NCBI RefSeq assembly: GCF_000283155.1
Contig: NW_004454178.1
Span: forward strand, 923,888 to 987,887
Length of the DNA: 64,000 nt
Source: Ceratotherium simum simum
Taxonomy: Eukaryota; Chordata; Mammalia; Perissodactyla; Rhinocerotidae
Direction of reading: 5' to 3'
Shown: in pieces, positions 1-11,819 of the stretch
How the letters are laid out: every line of letters begins with the position of its first letter
Position numbering within the stretch: the stretch's first letter is position 1
Position numbers and translations under genes: made by a program
The notes under the pieces: model-generated
Databases searched by the model: none
What the model saw: only the letters and a program-made list of their open reading frames with translations
Told to the model about the DNA's origin: nothing

Positions 1-360
1 GATGCAAAAATTACAGACAGAACAAAAATAGCCTCAAAATCACAGTGTCGTTTAAGAAAAATCTCTTCTTTCATAAGACAAGTGTTAACCTGCTGCAAAA
101 TTATCCTATCACTGCCTCAGATGACTTGGAAAAAATCCACAACAGTGGAGTTACGAAGTGACTTTTGTTGGAGAAGCAGGAGGTATTCCGTTACAAGATA
201 GGGAACAGATGGAAGGAAGATACTTGCCTTCTATCTCGTGATAGATGGTGTCAGTGCATTTAAAGTGGAGGAAGAAATGAATTGGGACATTGAGATGCAC
301 TGCAGTTGAACTGTCTTTGTGGAAGAAATATATCACTCAATACTTTAACACTGTCCCCTT

Positions 361-627
361 AAAAGCCTCCTTGGGGGCCGGGCTCGTGGCTGAGTGGTTC
401 AAGTTCTGCACGCTCCACTTGGGCAGCCCGGGTTCGCGGGTCTGGTTCCCGAGCGCAGACCATGTTGTGGCAGCATCCCACATACAAAATAGAAGAACAT
501 TGGTACAGATGTTAGCTCAGGGCTAATCTTCCTCAAGCAAAAAAAGAAAAAGAGGAAGATTGCCAATGGATGTTAACTCAGGGTGAGTCTTCCTCACCAA
601 AAAAAAAAAAAAAAAAAAGCTTCCTTG
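361..627 (+). mobile_element. ERE-type SINE (tRNA-derived), sense, with target-site duplication
   Basis: It begins GGGGCCGGGCTCGTGGCTGAG and ends in a long A run at 600-618. The body contains two copies of the typical 'gatgttagctcaggg...cttcctca' motif. Flanking direct repeats aaaagcctccttg (361-373) and aaaagcttccttg (615-627) differ at one base, which fixes the insertion ends. The head resembles the ERE2/ERE3 subtypes rather than ERE1; the subtype is from memory. Confidence 0.85.
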
Positions 628-785
628 CAGTGTATGGTCTTCTCAAATACAGGGAGCGAGGAGAGATTCTTTTTCTACACGTTAAACTGGAAGTTTTGAC
701 TGGATTGTTAGAGTTCCACTTGCTAGAATGACGAGGAGATACTTTGATGTTAAAGTTTCTTAGAAATTATCAAAATGATGTACTA

Positions 786-1071
786 AAGACCCTGTTTTCT
801 GTTTTGTTTTGTTTTTTTTCTGTTTTGTTTTGTGAGGAAGATCGGCCCTGAGCTAACATCTGCCAGTCCTCCTCTTTTTGCTGATGAAGACTGGCCCTGG
901 GCTAACATCCATGCCCATCTTCCTCCACTTTATATGGGACGCCGCCACAGCATGGCTTGACAAGCAGTGTGTAGGTGCGCACCCGGGATCCGAACTGGTG
1001 AACCCCGGGCCACCGCAGCGGAGCGCGCGCACTTGCGCCACCGGGCCGGCCCCCAAGACCCTTGTTTTCTG
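786..1071 (-). mobile_element. ERE1-like SINE, antisense
   Basis: The antisense element starts with a T-rich tail (about 802-830) and 'gtgaggaagatcggccctgagc', and ends with the complement of the tRNA-like head (cgccaccgggccggccccc, to 1054). Flanks aagaccctgttttctg (786-801) and aagacccttgttttctg (1055-1071) form a target-site duplication with a one-base indel. Confidence 0.85.
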
Positions 1072-3054
1072 ATTAAGAATTCATAAATACACACTGTTGG
1101 GGAAATTGAAGCCACTGGCTTGTTGTTCCCAATTGGAATTTGATTATCCTAGGATATTTGAATGGACAGTGCCCAACCCAGAATCATTGAAGAGGACAGG
1201 ACGATGCTGATACTTTCTGTAGGAGCCTGTAGGTATTGAGAAATATGTGGTCTGTAGGTATTGAGAAAAAGAGTCACACAATTCTTATTCATAAAAATGG
1301 GAGTAAATTTGTAAATGTAACCTTAATTTTTCTGCACAGGCTCTATTGTTATAAAATTTGGAGTGGTGAGATTGTATATAAATGATTTAATTTTAAAAGC
1401 TTTCTTATTGTTGTTTTAAAGTTTGTGCAATCACTAAGAATCGGGAGAAGAAACACATAAAAAAAGATATATGTATCGGAAATTCAGCAGCTTTCTAAAC
1501 TGGGAAGCCTTATTATTTGCCCCAGTTTGAACATTGATCCCTCTTCCACACGTATAGGGTTTCTGCTTATGGCCATTATCTCTTCTGTTCAAGTCCCAAC
1601 TTTCTGTTGGCAAAGAGGCTCAATTCAGTGGCTCAGTTCAGCGAGGCAAATCAATGCCTAATGGAATAGATAAGCTAGCTGAAGATATGAGGAGCTGTAC
1701 AGAAAGCAATAGAGTTAATCTTTTCAGCTAAAACATAAATACATTCTACTGGAAAGAACATATGCAATCCCGGATTCACTGTAGATGGTGAGCTTGGTCA
1801 ATTTAACTCAAGGTGTAAGTAAGACTTTCTTATTAATTTGGAACTATCTCAGTGTACTTAGCTCCCTAACCTACATTAGTGTAAATATAAATTTTAGAAT
1901 AAATAATGTTACCTTTTTAAGAACATAGCTGCTTGATTTAAACAAAGGTGGGAAAATAAACGATTTCTCTACGTGAATGGCATAAAAGAATTAGGCAACA
2001 ACTCAGTAAATGGTACTTTTTACCTTTTCTATCTATAGATCAGGTTTTTTATAGGCACTTGGACTTATATGGAATACTCCTGCGTGTTTTGACAGGTTTC
2101 CTGTTTTTTCCTCCACCAGGCTTATGAAGACTCATATACAAAGCACAATTTTTGTACCCTTGTGATAGTTGAAAGTTCCTAATGAGGTGGTTTCCCAGAG
2201 GCTGTTTCCATTTACAGCTTGATGGATAGGGTGGTGGGTGGATCATGGTCTCTGCAAGCTGGTCTTGATGGGTTTGATTGACTGTCTTGTGAATTACATA
2301 CTTCTACTTCATTCGTGGGCAGTCCGTCATTTTCAGGTCAGCTGGGCTAACGATGGTGGCTTCTTCAAGCCAAGACACTCCTGTTCGAGGAAAGAACAGT
2401 ACTCGTGTTTTATAGAAAGAATCTTTTAGGATTTGTCAGCTATATACTTTCGCAATCAGTGTTGCCCTGGCGTCTTTTTAAAAAATTTATTTAGATAGAT
2501 CCATTAGACTAGAACCTGTGAAGTATTTCTTTACATTCTAGAATTAAATTTCTCAGTTCTATATGGATCCATTGAATTAAGGAACATTGGAGGCCAGAGG
2601 TATTCAGCTCCTTATAGCCCAACTTTCACATTTTCACAAAATAAGAAACAAAAGTTCTCACATTACCCACATCTTATGTATAAGACTTCTAATATCATTC
2701 TTTAATGGCTGAGCTATAAAGTCAGGTTCTATAACTTTGTATTTAATGAATAATCACTTGTCTACAAAGTATACAATTTTATATACCTTAGTCTTTTTTT
2801 GTTCACTTTAACTTTCATCACACAACATGAAAATGGTAATTTTATTTAACATTCCCTTCCACGCCAAGGTTTTATCACATCAGGATTGGAATATGAAGCT
2901 TCTGAACTTTTATAATAAAAGGCCACATAGATCTTTGAGAGTAGAAAGTTCACATTAAATTATCATATTTTATCATTTTTTAATATTATTATACCTATTC
3001 AAATAATAGGACTTTAATATTGCCAAATCAAAAATCTAAGAGTCTTTTCATTTC

Positions 3055-3430
3055 CCTTTCCATCATCCCACATCCTGGCCATCTTTAAGTGCTACTGATT
3101 TTGTGCCCCAAATAGCTCTTAAATCTGCCCATTTCTCTCAGTCTACTCTGCTCCACCCCAGCTCAGGACACAGTATCCCTGGTCAGTGTCACTGCAGTGG
3201 TGGTGAACTGGTCTCCCTGCATGTTCTTCCCTCTACTGATGTACTCTCCATGTGTAGCCAGTGCTCTCACCACATTTGCAATTAAACATTCCACAGTACA
3301 ACTAGTTATTTAATGTCTATCTTGTCTCACCTACTAGACCATAAGCTCCATAAAATCAGGGATGAGGCCTGTCTTGTCCTCAGGGTCCAGTATGTAGTTG
3401 ATGGTCAATAACTATTTGCGGAGTGACAGT
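3055..3430 (+). repeat. L2 LINE 3' remnant
   Basis: It shows typical degraded L2 3'-end text: 'catcctggccatctt', later 'tagaccataagctccataaa', 'gtccagtatgtagttgatggtcaataactattt'. The latter matches the L2 tail around 'cataagctccatgag...cacatagtaggtgctcaataaat'. Ends are approximate. Confidence 0.6.
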
Positions 3431-3559
3431 CGAATGAAGGTAGTGTACCATATGCATGGAGAGGTGCGTTCTTCCTAGTGACTTGTTGAATGAGTGTGAA
3501 CGCTCAATGCTGTGACAGTGATTACCCAAAGAAACTTCCCGTGTCTGGACCACAGTGAA

Positions 3560-3720
3560 TTTTGGCTAAAAGAATATTGGACCAAGATGTAGGAACTGAG
3601 TTCTTGGTCCAGCTTTTCTGTCACCTTATTGTGTGACCTTAGACACTGACCTCTCTGGTCCTCAGGTTTCTTATTTATAGAATAGAAGCAACAAAATAAT
3701 ACTTGTTTTTGTATATAGCA
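3560..3720 (+). repeat. MIR SINE remnant
   Basis: It contains the MIR core pattern: 'cttattgtgtgaccttag', 'cctctctggtcctcaggtttc', 'ttatttatagaatag', in the order of the MIR consensus (tgtgaccttgggcaag, cctctctgtgcctcagttt, catctgtaaaatg). Confidence 0.65.
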
Positions 3721-6700
3721 CCTTCTCATTTAAATAGACTATGTGGTCACTTTAAGCTCTCAAATCCATGGTTCTACTTAGAGCATGATAATATTTTTTC
3801 ATTGCAGCTCATCAAAAAACATTCATTAAGGTTTTCTCATAGACTCCATAAATATTTGTGGGCAAGCTGAAGTTGAGTGAAAAAGCAGTGTTTCTGAAAT
3901 AGAAGAGGAGTATAATTGGGGAAAAGGGAGCATTAGAGAGAGAAAGGAGGGGATGAAATGAGTGAAGCATGGAGTGGAATCTTGTTAGTATTTTCTTATA
4001 AAGTTTTAGGCATTATCCTGAGACTTTTTTAGGCCTTCCACATGCTAATTTGAACAAGTTGCTTATAATTTTATATTCAAGGGGAAAAATGGGCTTAATT
4101 CTGGAAGCAACTAATAAATTATAGTGAAAAGGATTTTTTCTTGTTATATAAAATTATGATGGTCACCACTGTGAAGGTCTACTGAGTGCTATTAACATAT
4201 GGGCACGTTTATAAAATTGTATATTTTATAAACAAAAAGAGAAGGATTGAAGCTTATTCAGCTTATTTTTTCTCATTTGCATATTTATTCTTTCATCAAA
4301 CATTTACTAAGACTCTGCTGGGTACTATATGACCGAAGGGGGATGAGAGACAATAAGACATGGTCTCTGTAATCTGGGAGAAAGGAAGTGGGTTTTCTCC
4401 TTTTCTTGTTCTCCCCTAGTGTCTTGCCCTTATTTAATTTTAAGTTCTTTCCAAGCCATTTCTTTTCATCTCCTTAGGGCTACAAATAAGTGCTGAATAA
4501 GAGGAGTAATAAAATACCCCATGACCTTTAAAATACTGTCAGTCAACCCAGCGTGAAGAAAAACTGTTCACTGAAATACATTACATTATATTGGCAAGGT
4601 ATTTTTTTTTGCTATCAAAGTCATCATTGTCTCAAAATGAAAGCTCCTTGATATCTGAGACCCTGTCTTTATGCAATAGAACTTTTATAACTATAATTCC
4701 AGTATCTTTTGTAGGGTAATGAAAAGTTTTGGAGCTAGGCTTCATAATTATTAATTATTAAAAACTATGAAAAAATTACTACTTTGGGTTTACAAAGTTG
4801 AGGCCTGTAAGGTCCTTTTTTGTTTGCTGTTCATTTGCAAGCCAAACAGGGACATGGGAACAGCCTTGAATCTCAAGTTGTTTTCAAACAACTGAACAGA
4901 CTTTTTAAAAGTTTACCAACTTGGTCCACTATTATTTAAAATTTCTTAAAAATTTAAACTAAAGAAAAAATGTAATGTCAAGAAATTATGGCATATGAAC
5001 TCATTATCTGTTAGTTTTCATGAATCACAGTGACTGCTGTGTTCGTACTTTTCCTTCCAGTTCCCGTTGATAGACCATGTAAAATATTTAACAGTGGGTC
5101 TAATGACTAAACTCAATATCTGTTCCACCAAAAAGCTCTTTCCAAATTTTTCAGCGCATCCATTCACCCCAAGGTTTTCCAGTGTGGTTCTACTTTCTGT
5201 GCTGTGTGGCACAGCCTGCATAGGAAAATTGGGCTAACACCTTAATGGGCCCTCCAACTCGTCCTTTTCCTCTAAATTTAGAGTTCTGTGGAATTGCATG
5301 TTTTGACATAAACTGTTATTTTTATTTAAATGTGTAGTCAAATATATTTATTGTTTATATTTGATATACTTAGTTTTGAATAAGTAATTGGTCAGTGTAG
5401 GCAGGGTTAATTAAAATTCAAAATGGACTATAAAGTTTGTTTACCTGTATAGTATGTTAGCACAGGGTTATTTACAGATGAGCCTTTGAAAAACATCATC
5501 TATTCCAGAGAACTTTCAATCTTCAGGAATATCTGATGTAGTCATATTTTTGTTTTAATACATGATGCCTCAGGACTCTATAGAAGCTAGATAAATGGTT
5601 TTCATTAAAGCTTAATCTCCTATAAAGTTGAAGGGAAGTTAGTTGGGTGCCACTAGCCACTACCCTTTCAAAAAAAAAAATCATTCTTTCTAAGACAACC
5701 TTGGCTGGAGGAATAAAGAGATGATGTTGCAATTGAGGTTCACACCTAGAGGATGCCTGAGGGTCTAGCAGTACATTGTGCAAGAGCTGAGAACAGAATC
5801 CACTCTTCTGGACTCCCCGTTATTCTCCATATCTCACCATCTTGAGCTGACGTGTGAGTCTATTGATAAAGGAAGCAACATCAGAGAATATCAAATTAAG
5901 AAAAAAAGGTCGAAATTCCATTGCTCAAGAAATTCAAGTTGACATTGGGATTAATGTCTCTTGTTTATAAATTGTTTTACTAAAAACTATAAGTTAGGAT
6001 TGTATTTTATTTCACTTTACATGTTTCATATTTCCGGCTAACCTCTAGTAAGAGAGATTTGTTCTTGCCTGCAGGCATATCCTGCATTTTGTCTTCTTGT
6101 CCTTTCTTAGAGTAACCCCATTTTGGGGGAAAAAAATTAATTTCTTTAAAGGAGCAATTAAACTTATATACAGAGAGAGTACAGTAGCAGATCATTTCAC
6201 TTGAACTGTCATGATAAAGTCCAACTAGAGTCACACCAGAAATATCTAGAAAGTAAATACACTGTCTTCCCTAGCATGGTGAAGGAATAGATAGAATTAG
6301 TAAAAAGTAAAATTAAATAATTCTAATTAATTATTCAATTACATTAATCTATTCTTTATGACTCTTGCTTATATGACCTTATGTGAATGAAAAGTCACCT
6401 GTGTATGCAAGGAAGTCACCAGCGTTTGCCCATGAGAATGAAATCCTTTTTTTGCCAGCCTCTCACTGGAGGTCCCGGTTAGGCTGAGCCTTGAAGGATG
6501 ATCTGTTAGACTCAGCTTGGAATGAGGGCATTCTATTGAGACATAAAGAAGGCATGGGGATGAACTTGAAAATATCAACCGGAAGATTTAAGGCCCTTAA
6601 AGTATGGAATGTAACACAGTCTGGACCAAAGGTAAAATAATAAGAGAGGGCTCAGAAATCAGAATTGCTGAGAACCCTGGTTACCTAAGAAATTTTGATG

Positions 6701-9660
6701 CATTTAATAGGAAATAGGGAGGTTGGGAGAATTCTGAATAAGGCAGAGCTTTAGGAAGATGATCCAGTTGATCGATATAACACATTTCACTTCCACTGTG
6801 AAGTGTGCAGAAGGAAAGATTGTCACATTCTTTCAGATCACCCCATTTTGCATTAATAGTGCAAGTAAAAATTTTGGTTGAAAGAAATTGACAAAGATTA
6901 AAATGTAGTTTAGAGTTAATCTTGGGTAATTGTTATTCAAATATTTTTCCTCCATATCATGAATAAAGAAAAATTAGCTCATTTGTCAAATAGAAGTTGG
7001 TTATATTTTTTCTAGACAGTCTGTAAGATGTTAAAATAATTTCCCCTTGACCTAGGCTTTTAGGAAAACAAAAGTTCAATGAAAATTTCTCCCCAAACAA
7101 AGTAATTTTTGTTTGGATCCATCCATAGAGAGTTAAAATGCAACTCTCTGATAGAAAAACTAATCTGGAATAAAGCTTTATCCTTCACAGCAGCCATCTG
7201 TTTTTCTACTTTATGGAATGGTTTCTGAGGACTTCTGGTATTTGTGGAATTAACTCTCTAAAGTGTTAGCTATTTGTAAAGGATCCTAGAGATCTTTGCC
7301 ATGAAGTGTTTTGTAATTTTGCTAAGACATAAATGCGAGTCACATGGACTAGATGGTGCTCAGGTGCAAGCTGTCAAGTTGGGGCATTAGTCTTAGTGAG
7401 CATCAAACACCCACTGCCCAAAGTGGTTTTGTGTCTGTCTACTCGACCATCAAGCAAGATGGTGAATGTCATACTTTGCCTTGTTTTAGACAAAAGCAAT
7501 ATACTATGAAGCTATTGCAAATGTGCAAATACGTAAAGAACATGCCATTAATGGATTTCAAAGGTCTGCTTCCCATTATAGATGGAGTATCGATTGAGCA
7601 GGCATAGGTTGAGAAAGTTGACCATCAATAAAGACCAGCTCTTTGTTTCACTGGAAAAATCTATGACTCTCTGGAAAATCTGGGGAAAATCAACCTCAGT
7701 TGGCCTTTAAGTTTTAGGGTTTTAAGATTTAAATCATCTCTAAGTAATGCTGGCAGTGTGTGTGACCCCTTTGGGTTTGAATCATTTATTTTGGAAATCA
7801 TAAAAATTGTCAAACAGTTGATTGTTCAGAGTCAGATTCATGCAACTGAATTTGGAATTTCCATTTTTGCAAAAAGTGAATCAGATTTAACATTTGGCTT
7901 TGATCACTTGGTAATGAGTCACTTGATTGGTACTCTAATGATCTCAAAGTTCAAATTTGTAAGGGAAATAAGGGACCCTGTATATCCCCAGGATTAGAAA
8001 AATGGCTTAGATGAATTCTGTTTCATTGCCAAAATAACTAGATCCTCATGGAGAATAATTAAAAGTATTTTTATTATTACAAATAATAAATCAAAATGAT
8101 TTGCTTTTTAAAAGTCGTTTATCTATGAGGTTTGAAATGTAATGGCCCTTACTCAAAGTTGTCCGCCTCTACAGTTTATGTGAAACAGAGTGCAACTACA
8201 CTTATTGTCAATACAGACTCTGTGATAGCCTCCCTTTTTTTTAAAATTGGAATTTTTATTATGCCCTAAAGAGTGGCCCAATCATCATGTCTTCTGAATT
8301 CAGATTTTGACAAGAGGCCCTTCCTTGGGCTGCTGATGAGAGCTGTCAGTGATATTTCCCTGCGAGGGACAAGTTATCTTGCCACTGTCAGACAGGCACT
8401 GTGATTTAAGCTTTGTCTAGTTAAAAATAGTCAGGATTCAGTGTCCTGTTGAATTTTCTACTGTGTTTTGCAAATACCAAGAAATGTGAAACCATTCTTG
8501 GAGATGGCTGTATATCTAGGATAAACTTTCTTAGCTTTTTTTTATGAGGATAAACTGTCCTCTAAAGCATTGAAAACATGATTTCTCTTTAGCTCTTGGG
8601 GGCATGGGGGGAGGAGGAGCCAAAGTAAAATCAAATAAACAACAACAAAAATAAGCCTTCTGGAACTTCCATGCCTACAGTGCTCATCTGCTGTCCAAAA
8701 CATGCAAAATTCAAAAGACACGTGAAAGAAGTCATGAGAGTTATTAATTTGCACATTACATTACACTGGAGTAATATCTTTCCAGATTTGGATTTGCTGT
8801 CGTCTTCAAGATAAGTACAGGACTTCCTGAAAACAGAAATAAAACAATTAACCTCAAATCTGTTGAACCCAACCAAGGCCTGGACTACGTCTACGTGACC
8901 TAGTGCAAGTCATCTAACTGATGGTCCTTGGTTTTCTCCCCACTAAAAATGGAAAGAATGCTTCCACACTGACCATCCAAGGGTAATGGCAGTTTGTAAG
9001 CTGTTGTCAGAGAGAGGCCTTTCAGAAGGCCACTGAACCAAACCTGCAAGGGAAGCATAAAGCCCTTTCAGCAGAGGAGGCCCAGAGCCTCCTGGTTGAC
9101 CCTCTTGGGAAACCAGGGGTTCTTCCCCTGGGTGAATGAGAACCCTCACCTGTAGCATTCAGCCAACCTGGTTGTAAACCTCCCCTGTGCTGTGTGGACC
9201 AATAATATAGTCAAGTCAAGTGTACCAGGTGGTTTGTAATTGTGATGGCTGGCACTGTAGAGGTGAGGGGATAGGGCACTGGTGTATCCTGCAGAATCCC
9301 TGGCTGAACTACACTATTAGACCCTCCGTGGAGTGGACCTGAGTCCCAATGTTGCCCACAATATTGGAAGCCTCCTCCTCACAGATAATCCAAGTTTTGT
9401 TTTTCCATTCCTCTAATCGTTTCCCGATTACACGTGCCTACAGCTGGGATATGTAAGGCTATCGAGCATTTGGCCCTTGGGGGTACAGGGCTCATATTTA
9501 TATGATAGATCTGCACTTTCAGTTCCCGTGTTAGTTTTTTCTCGTAAATGATTATGCAGGTGGAAGGGAGTTTAGAGCTTTGACGCTATCCTTTCTGGTT
9601 CCCTGTACTCAGAATATTGAAAGAAAAATGCACAGTGAAGTTACCTCCAATTCCTTTTAG

Positions 9661-9753
9661 GTTAGGATTTTAAACAAGAAGATCGATTTTAGCAAAGTTC
9701 AGTCCAGATGTGGCTCCAAGGATAACATCAAACATTCTGCCGGGGGTGGAAAT
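9661..9753 (+). CDS. MAP2: MAP2 alternative exon, tubulin-binding repeat 2 (4-repeat form)
   Basis: This 93-bp, 31-codon exon starts after 'ttccttttag' and is followed by the strong donor gtaagt. The translation opens [20 protein letters not shown] and ends with GGGN. It is the MAP2 counterpart of tau exon 10, which is also 93 bp. Because it is phase 0 at both ends, including or skipping it keeps the frame, giving 4-repeat (MAP2D-type) or 3-repeat MAP2. The core microtubule-contact motif here is RCGS instead of the more usual K-x-GS; the serine in such motifs is a MARK kinase site in the family. In tau the matching hexapeptide is VQIINK; here it is VRILNK. Use of the exon cannot be read from DNA alone. 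Confidence 0.95.
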
Positions 9754-9770
9754 GTAAGTAGAATCTTCTA

Positions 9771-10262
9771 TTAGAAAGCTGTCCTGATTGTGTGGAGCCA
9801 CCTGCACAGCCAGCACCCTTTTGCCTTTCTTGCCTCCCTCCCAACACACTCTCCCCTTCTCGTTGCTGCTCCACATGTGCCCCTGGTCTGGGAGCTTGTC
9901 AGCCTTGCGTTTTGGGTGATGGGCTTCCCATCCTTCTCTGTAAGATCATCAGCGAGTTTCTTGCTTTCATTGAGGAAGAAAACCTTAACGGGGTGCACGG
10001 TGGTTTTCAGGGGGATGGAAAACCCGCTTCACTTGCCAATTTTGTTTGCTGGCCTTCGGCTTCGAGGTATTTCCTCATACTGTCTATACTCCTCCTCAGA
10101 AGTCAGCTGGGCACACGCTTTTCTAGCTCTATTTCCATTACTCTTGAGGCCAAGACTGATATCCCTGAAAGTACCTGTGTGTGGAATGTCAATCTTCAGT
10201 GCTTCATTATTCATGAGAGTTAACATATCGTTTGGAATAATACAAAACTGGTGAAACACAGT
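9771..10262 (-). pseudogene. Candidate decayed retrocopy (unidentified parent)
   Basis: One minus-strand frame is open over about 490 bases except for a single TGA at 10029-10031. Its two segments continue in the same register, so one CGA-to-TGA change could account for the break. The product is hydrophilic and charged, with stretches such as LTSEEEYRQYEEIPRSRR and NESKKLADDLTEKDGK, which looks more like protein than random intron. I do not recognise the parent gene. Against it: two plus-strand frames are also open here, so a locally stop-poor composition may be the whole explanation. I see no flanking poly(A) tract or duplication. Confidence 0.25.
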
Positions 10263-11009
10263 TCATCTGTAATTCAAAGTGGAAGGATTCAAGTCCCAGT
10301 ATGCACTTTATCTTGATGGGATTTTTCCGGTCTCTTAAATTGAGCAGAAATAATTTCCTTTGAGAGAGAGGGGAAGATGAATCCGTGTTTCTCAAATGTA
10401 GTTGAGGCAGAGTTGAAACAGGCAAACTCAAGCTAAAGGAACATGATTCTTCGTAAAATGAGAATGATAAAAAGGGTGAACCAAGCTGACTTTCTATTCT
10501 ACAGATCCTATCGCATAAACTTTAGGTTCTGGCCATCTGTGACTCAAGTAATTTAGAGTATCAAATCCAGAATTCTCACCTGTCTAATAACTCTTGACTC
10601 CTTGCTCCTCAACTGGGCAGAGAGGAAGTCAAGCAGTGAAAGGAGAGACAAGCAGGCCTTACCAGAAACTGTCACCTGATGCTCTAAGTAGCTCCACTGA
10701 GCAAGAAAATGTCACTGTCATGGGAAGTCCACAGCAAGGCTTGCTGGGCTCCTTCAACAGTGCTGGGCTAAGACCCAGGGTCAGTATTTACCTTGACATG
10801 GTTACCTTGCCCCCTGTTGCCCTGACTATAAATGCAAACCATGTGGTGCTCTCACAGAAGCAGTCTTAGTCCTGGTAAATAACTTGAGGGTATCAGAGGG
10901 TGGACCCAGCTATCCTCTACTGCATGTCAAAACCCCCCGGTGGAAAAGGATAAATTGAGATAACTAACGATCTTAAAGTAAGTAGGGAGCTTCCAACCTC
11001 CAAAGCAAT

Positions 11010-11150
11010 AATCTAAAACTTTCCTCTGGAGAGGAATCACTTGTTTGAATATGCAGATTTCCTGGCCCCATTTCCACAGTGTCTGATTTAGTAATTCCCA
11101 CGTGCTTCTGATGCAAATGGACAATGAACCACACTTGGAGAAGCACTGTT
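11010..11150 (+). repeat. MER5A-like DNA transposon remnant
   Basis: The text 'gaatcacttgtttgaatatgcagatttcctggcccca' followed by 'gcttctgatgcaaatgg' and 'ttggagaagcactg' follows the MER5A order (aacttgttagaaatgcaaattctcgggcccca ... attctgatgca ... gtttgagaaccactg). Confidence 0.55.
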
Positions 11151-11737
11151 TTCAAATATCAGGAGAGGAAATAATTTCAATGAAATACAAAGAAGAAAAA
11201 AATGTTGCTATCATTTTATAATTTGGTGTGCAAGAAAATTCCATTTAGCCAAGACATGACAATATTTTAGAAAAGCATGTTTAGAGCTTTCTTCTTCTTG
11301 TATCTTAAAGCAATGTTGGTCTTCTTGTATCTGTGAGCAATGTTGGTCACTTTTATATAAAAATCACTTTTTAAGGAGTAATTCATCTCTTCACTTGGCT
11401 CTTTGCTTATGGAAAGGTTTAACATGGTGTGGCTTCATTTTCTGAGTGGAAGCTTGCCTTATTAATCCAGATGTTTCTGTCCTCTTGTGGCATGACCTCT
11501 TTTCTACTAATAAAGTCTTCTCTTCTAGGATTTTCTTTCTCTTGGGTCCTTATTTCCAGCCAAACATGGGAGAACATATGGGAGGTTATGTTTTCCTGCG
11601 TGTGTGCGCCTCTGTTTGGGTTTCTGTATATGTTGTTGTGTGTTCTGAGTTTGGATATGTTTCTAGATTTTATGTATGAGCTTGGGGGCTTGGCCACGTC
11701 TAAACTATTTTAAGCATATTTGATGTGGTTCACACAG

Positions 11738-11819
11738 GTACAGATTGTTACCAAGAAGATAGACCTAAGCCATGTGACATCCAAATGTGGCTCTCTGAAG
11801 AACATTCGCCACAGGCCAG
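11738..11819 (+). CDS. MAP2: MAP2 exon, tubulin-binding repeat 3
   Basis: This 82-bp exon (27 codons plus one base, same size as tau exon 11) lies between acceptor 'cacacag' and donor gtaaat. It encodes [20 protein letters not shown] and continues through a NIRHRPG end. The KCGS motif is the microtubule-contact, MARK-phosphorylatable site. The opening hexapeptide is VQIVTK; tau has VQIVYK, the PHF6 segment that drives amyloid assembly, so the Tyr-to-Thr difference is a known MAP2 feature. Phase matches the next exon (split Gly codon, g|gt). Confidence 0.96.

Larger units (their letters stand above)
1..9660 (+). other. MAP2: MAP2 intron upstream of the repeat-2 exon (partial)
   Basis: No coding exon recognised. 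It contains two ERE SINEs (near 374-614 and 802-1054), an L2 remnant near 3055-3430 and a MIR near 3560-3720. The rest, about 1.1-3.0 kb and 3.8-9.6 kb, is AT-rich single-copy-looking sequence in which I see only short chance frames. Faint old-repeat similarity (L2 3' end, antisense) is possible near 4260-4390 and 6480-6570. Confidence 0.75.
9754..11737 (+). other. MAP2: MAP2 intron between repeat-2 and repeat-3 exons
   Basis: It holds the unexplained minus-strand open frame at 9771-10262 and a MER5A-like DNA-transposon remnant near 11010-11150. The remainder is unremarkable AT-rich intron with no coding exon seen. Confidence 0.85.

Noticed and set aside
853..1115. Overlapping frames of 60-67 codons on both strands
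   Set aside because: They lie mostly within an antisense ERE SINE; similar frames recur in the other ERE copies (14.7 kb, 40.1 kb).
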